In this document: positions 62,494 to 64,000 of the stretch, piece by piece
Numbering within the stretch: position 1 is the stretch's first letter
How the letters are laid out: each line of letters opens with the position of its first letter
The notes under the pieces: model-generated
The model's database searches: none
Told to the model about the DNA's origin: nothing
Seen by the model: only the letters and a program-made list of their open reading frames with translations
Assembly (NCBI GenBank): GCA_041736465.1
Contig: JBGSTO010000195.1
Span: 1-64,000 of the forward strand
Source: JAJUJL01 sp041736465
GTDB lineage: Bacteria > Chloroflexota > Anaerolineae > Anaerolineales > UBA4823
Direction: 5' to 3'
Length of the DNA: 64,000 nucleotides
Program-made: the position numbers and the translations under genes

Positions 62494-62781
62494 ATGCCTG
62501 TTGGTCTCTTAATCTTGCAGCTTCACATTCCGGGCTGCACCTCTTTAAAAGAAAAGCGCAGCCGTCTCAAGCCACTGCTGGCGCGCCTGCACCGCGAGTT
62601 CAATATCTCCACCTGCGAAATGGATCACCAGGATGCCTGGCAAGAAGCGGTCATCGCCTGTGCATTGGTGAGCAGCGACGCTCCATTTGCCCGCAAATCC
62701 CTGCACCGGGTGGCAGCATGGGTGGAGGCTTCCTGGCCAGATGTCACCGTGGTGGATGATCACCTGGATGTCATTTCATAA
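62494..62781 (+). CDS. DUF503 family protein
   Basis: 95 residues from the ATG at 62494. LILQLHIPGCTSLKEKRSRLKPLLARL is the family start, read as the first strand and helix; the rest has the alpha/beta pattern of this small ferredoxin-like fold. DUF503 members are often encoded near rbfA and translation genes. Function is unknown. It converges on rsfS. Confidence 0.85.
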   Translation: MPVGLLILQLHIPGCTSLKEKRSRLKPLLARLHREFNISTCEMDHQDAWQEAVIACALVSSDAPFARKSLHRVAAWVEASWPDVTVVDDHLDVIS

Positions 62782-62782
62782 G

Positions 62783-63118
62783 TTATTGTAAACGCAGCAA
62801 GACTTTCCCCTGCGACCACAGATCTTCCAGGCGGTAGTATGCCCGCCGGTCTGGCGAGAACAGGTGCAGGATGACATCACCAAAATCCACCAGTAGCCAG
62901 CCATCGCGCGGCATGCCTTCCAGGCGCCCCCAAAAATCGTACTCTTTATGCACACCCTCCATGGCTCCGTCGGCCAATGCCTGCAGCATACGGTCGCTGG
63001 TGCCGTTGCAGATGACAAAATAATCGGCAAAAGATGAGATTTCGTGAATGTCCATCAGCAGGATATTCTCCCCCTTCTTGTCTTCGAGACTTCTCACAAT
63101 GGTATGCGATAGTTCCAA
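62783..63118 (-). CDS. rsfS: Ribosomal silencing factor RsfS
   Basis: 111 residues. LEDKKGENILLMDIHEISSFADYFVICNGTSDRM is the whole family core; the middle DGWLLVDFGDVILHLFSP follows. RsfS binds L14 and blocks subunit joining under starvation. The first residue is a TTG at 63118; a CTG nine bases upstream (63127) lies six bases after AGAGG and may be the true start, giving LDALELS at the N-terminus. Confidence 0.9.
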   Translation of the reverse strand: MELSHTIVRSLEDKKGENILLMDIHEISSFADYFVICNGTSDRMLQALADGAMEGVHKEYDFWGRLEGMPRDGWLLVDFGDVILHLFSPDRRAYYRLEDLWSQGKVLLRLQ

Positions 63119-63167
63119 TGCGTCCAGAGTTCACCTCTCTTGAATGGTTCGCATCGCGGCTGTAACC

Positions 63168-63767
63168 CTACCGGGTCTCAGGATGCGCGGCTAAAGCGGC
63201 AGAGAACATGCGGGTGTAAACTGCGCCGCCAGGGCGTAGATCGCTGCGGTAAAGGTGTACGGCGCTCACCCGGCTGGCGCCGAGAAAACCTGCTTGATAA
63301 CCCGATAGCCCCTCACTGATGCGGCGCAGCTCGCTTGGAGAAGCGTTGCGCGAAACCCTGCCCAGGGTAAGGTGCGGCGAGAAATCACGGTCTTCACGTG
63401 CATACCCCAGGCGGTTAGTCTCATTTTCGATGCTGTACTGAAATGCAGCCAGCTCAGGCGGCGCATCGATGCCCACCCAAACGACACGCGGCCGGCTGGC
63501 GGAGGGGAATGCCCCCAGGTCGCCAACACTGACATCGAAAGACCGGGCGGTGCTCGCCTGGACTGCCAGAATATTCTTGAGCATTTCCAGGTTTGCCAGA
63601 GACACGTCGCCCAAAAACTTGAGCGTCAGATGAATATTGCCAACCGGAACCCAACGCACAGGCGCATCCTTCAGCCGGCTTCTTAATGCCGAGGAAACTT
63701 CCTCCAATTTGCTTTGGATTTCTGGTGACAGATCGATGGCGATAAATGCGCGGATAACGGACATCAT
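63168..63767 (-). CDS. thpR: RNA 2',3'-cyclic phosphodiesterase (ThpR/LigT family)
   Basis: 199 residues. Two catalytic HxTx motifs are present, NIHLTLKFLGDV near residue 45 and SPHLTLGRVSRN near 128, as in the 2H phosphoesterase family. These open 2',3'-cyclic phosphates of RNA. Alternative starts at 63767 and 63764 differ by one residue. It is followed by a 49-base gap to rsfS. Confidence 0.92.
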   Translation of the reverse strand: MMSVIRAFIAIDLSPEIQSKLEEVSSALRSRLKDAPVRWVPVGNIHLTLKFLGDVSLANLEMLKNILAVQASTARSFDVSVGDLGAFPSASRPRVVWVGIDAPPELAAFQYSIENETNRLGYAREDRDFSPHLTLGRVSRNASPSELRRISEGLSGYQAGFLGASRVSAVHLYRSDLRPGGAVYTRMFSAALAAHPETR

Positions 63768-63815
63768 TCGATATACAGCACCGGTTCGAGGAGACAGGAA
63801 AGCGCCAGAGTCATA

Positions 63816-64000
63816 TCAATTTCTTTGCGAGGCGGATGCGCTGTTCTGGATGACCTGCTCCACCGTGGTCTTCAATTCCTTGAAGCCCACCGGCTTGGTA
63901 AGATAAGCCGCCGCGCCGCTGTCCAATCCCCTCTGGATATGCTCCGGTAAAGACAAAGCGGATATCAGGATGATCGGGGTGGTTTTCAAGCGTGGATCGC
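63816..64000 (-). CDS. Response regulator, C-terminal end (5' end outside window)
   Basis: The last ~61 residues of a receiver domain: PRLKTTPIILISALSLPEH, then RGLDSGAAAYLTKPVGFKEL with the conserved Lys in TKP. The Asp phosphoacceptor lies beyond the window. The protein ends nine residues after the helix, so no output domain follows; it is probably a stand-alone receiver or the last domain of a hybrid protein. Confidence 0.9.
   Translation of the reverse strand, partial: DPRLKTTPIILISALSLPEHIQRGLDSGAAAYLTKPVGFKELKTTVEQVIQNSASASQRN

Overview
The window reads as a chromosomal segment of a Chloroflexota bacterium, most likely class Anaerolineae. This is inferred from the gene content: ferredoxin-dependent 2-oxoacid oxidation, lipoproteins with long Thr/Pro linkers, a GH57/DUF3536 amylase, MoxR/VWA and KdpDE modules, and moderately GC-rich DNA. 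No 16S gene or other direct marker is present. I count 58 protein genes, two of them cut by the window edges. I see no rRNA or tRNA gene, no insertion sequence, no prophage and no CRISPR array.

Layout. 1-5.8 kb: storage-glucan metabolism (end of a large amylase-type protein, GH57 amylase, glgC, malQ). 5.8-11.6 kb: a minus-strand cluster of MoxR ATPase, VWA protein, small membrane protein, a Vps62-like membrane protein and a lipoprotein. 11.7-14 kb: PduO adenosyltransferase, DsbA-like oxidoreductase and lipase. 14-20.5 kb: a compact signalling operon (two histidine kinases, response regulator, double-HTH protein, TPR, GNAT, V4R) facing a single-domain response regulator. 20.6-25 kb: zinc-ribbon protein, cca-hpt-tdk, and rpmE-rpmA-rplU, where L31 is fused to an RNA polymerase alpha-CTD-like domain. 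25-35.4 kb: a probable potassium/cation module (two TrkA proteins, a P2-type ATPase, an APC/KimA-like transporter, two orphan proteins, KdpE, KdpD). 35.7-43 kb: pyruvate phosphate dikinase, a pair of GerMN-like lipoproteins, and a four-subunit 2-oxoacid:ferredoxin oxidoreductase operon.

43-57.2 kb is the most distinctive part. It is a minus-strand maltodextrin utilisation cluster: a substrate-binding lipoprotein with a C-terminal pullulanase X25-like domain, MalF- and MalG-like permeases, a 1042-residue seven-repeat FG-GAP/UnbV protein fused to a di-haem cytochrome c peroxidase, three GH13 enzymes and a second solute-binding lipoprotein. No transport ATPase is encoded. 57.5-64 kb holds a DapA-family aldolase translationally overlapped by a Thr/Pro-linker surface protein, a LipM-like octanoyltransferase, DUF4230, DUF503, RsfS, ThpR and the end of a response regulator.

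Together the genes describe an organism that takes up and hydrolyses alpha-glucans, makes and remobilises glycogen, and oxidises 2-oxoacids with ferredoxin. Regulatory signals readable from sequence include a consensus promoter and a possible switching leader before rplU, an extended -10 promoter before the maltodextrin operon, several strong hairpin terminators, and at least three genes that look leaderless.
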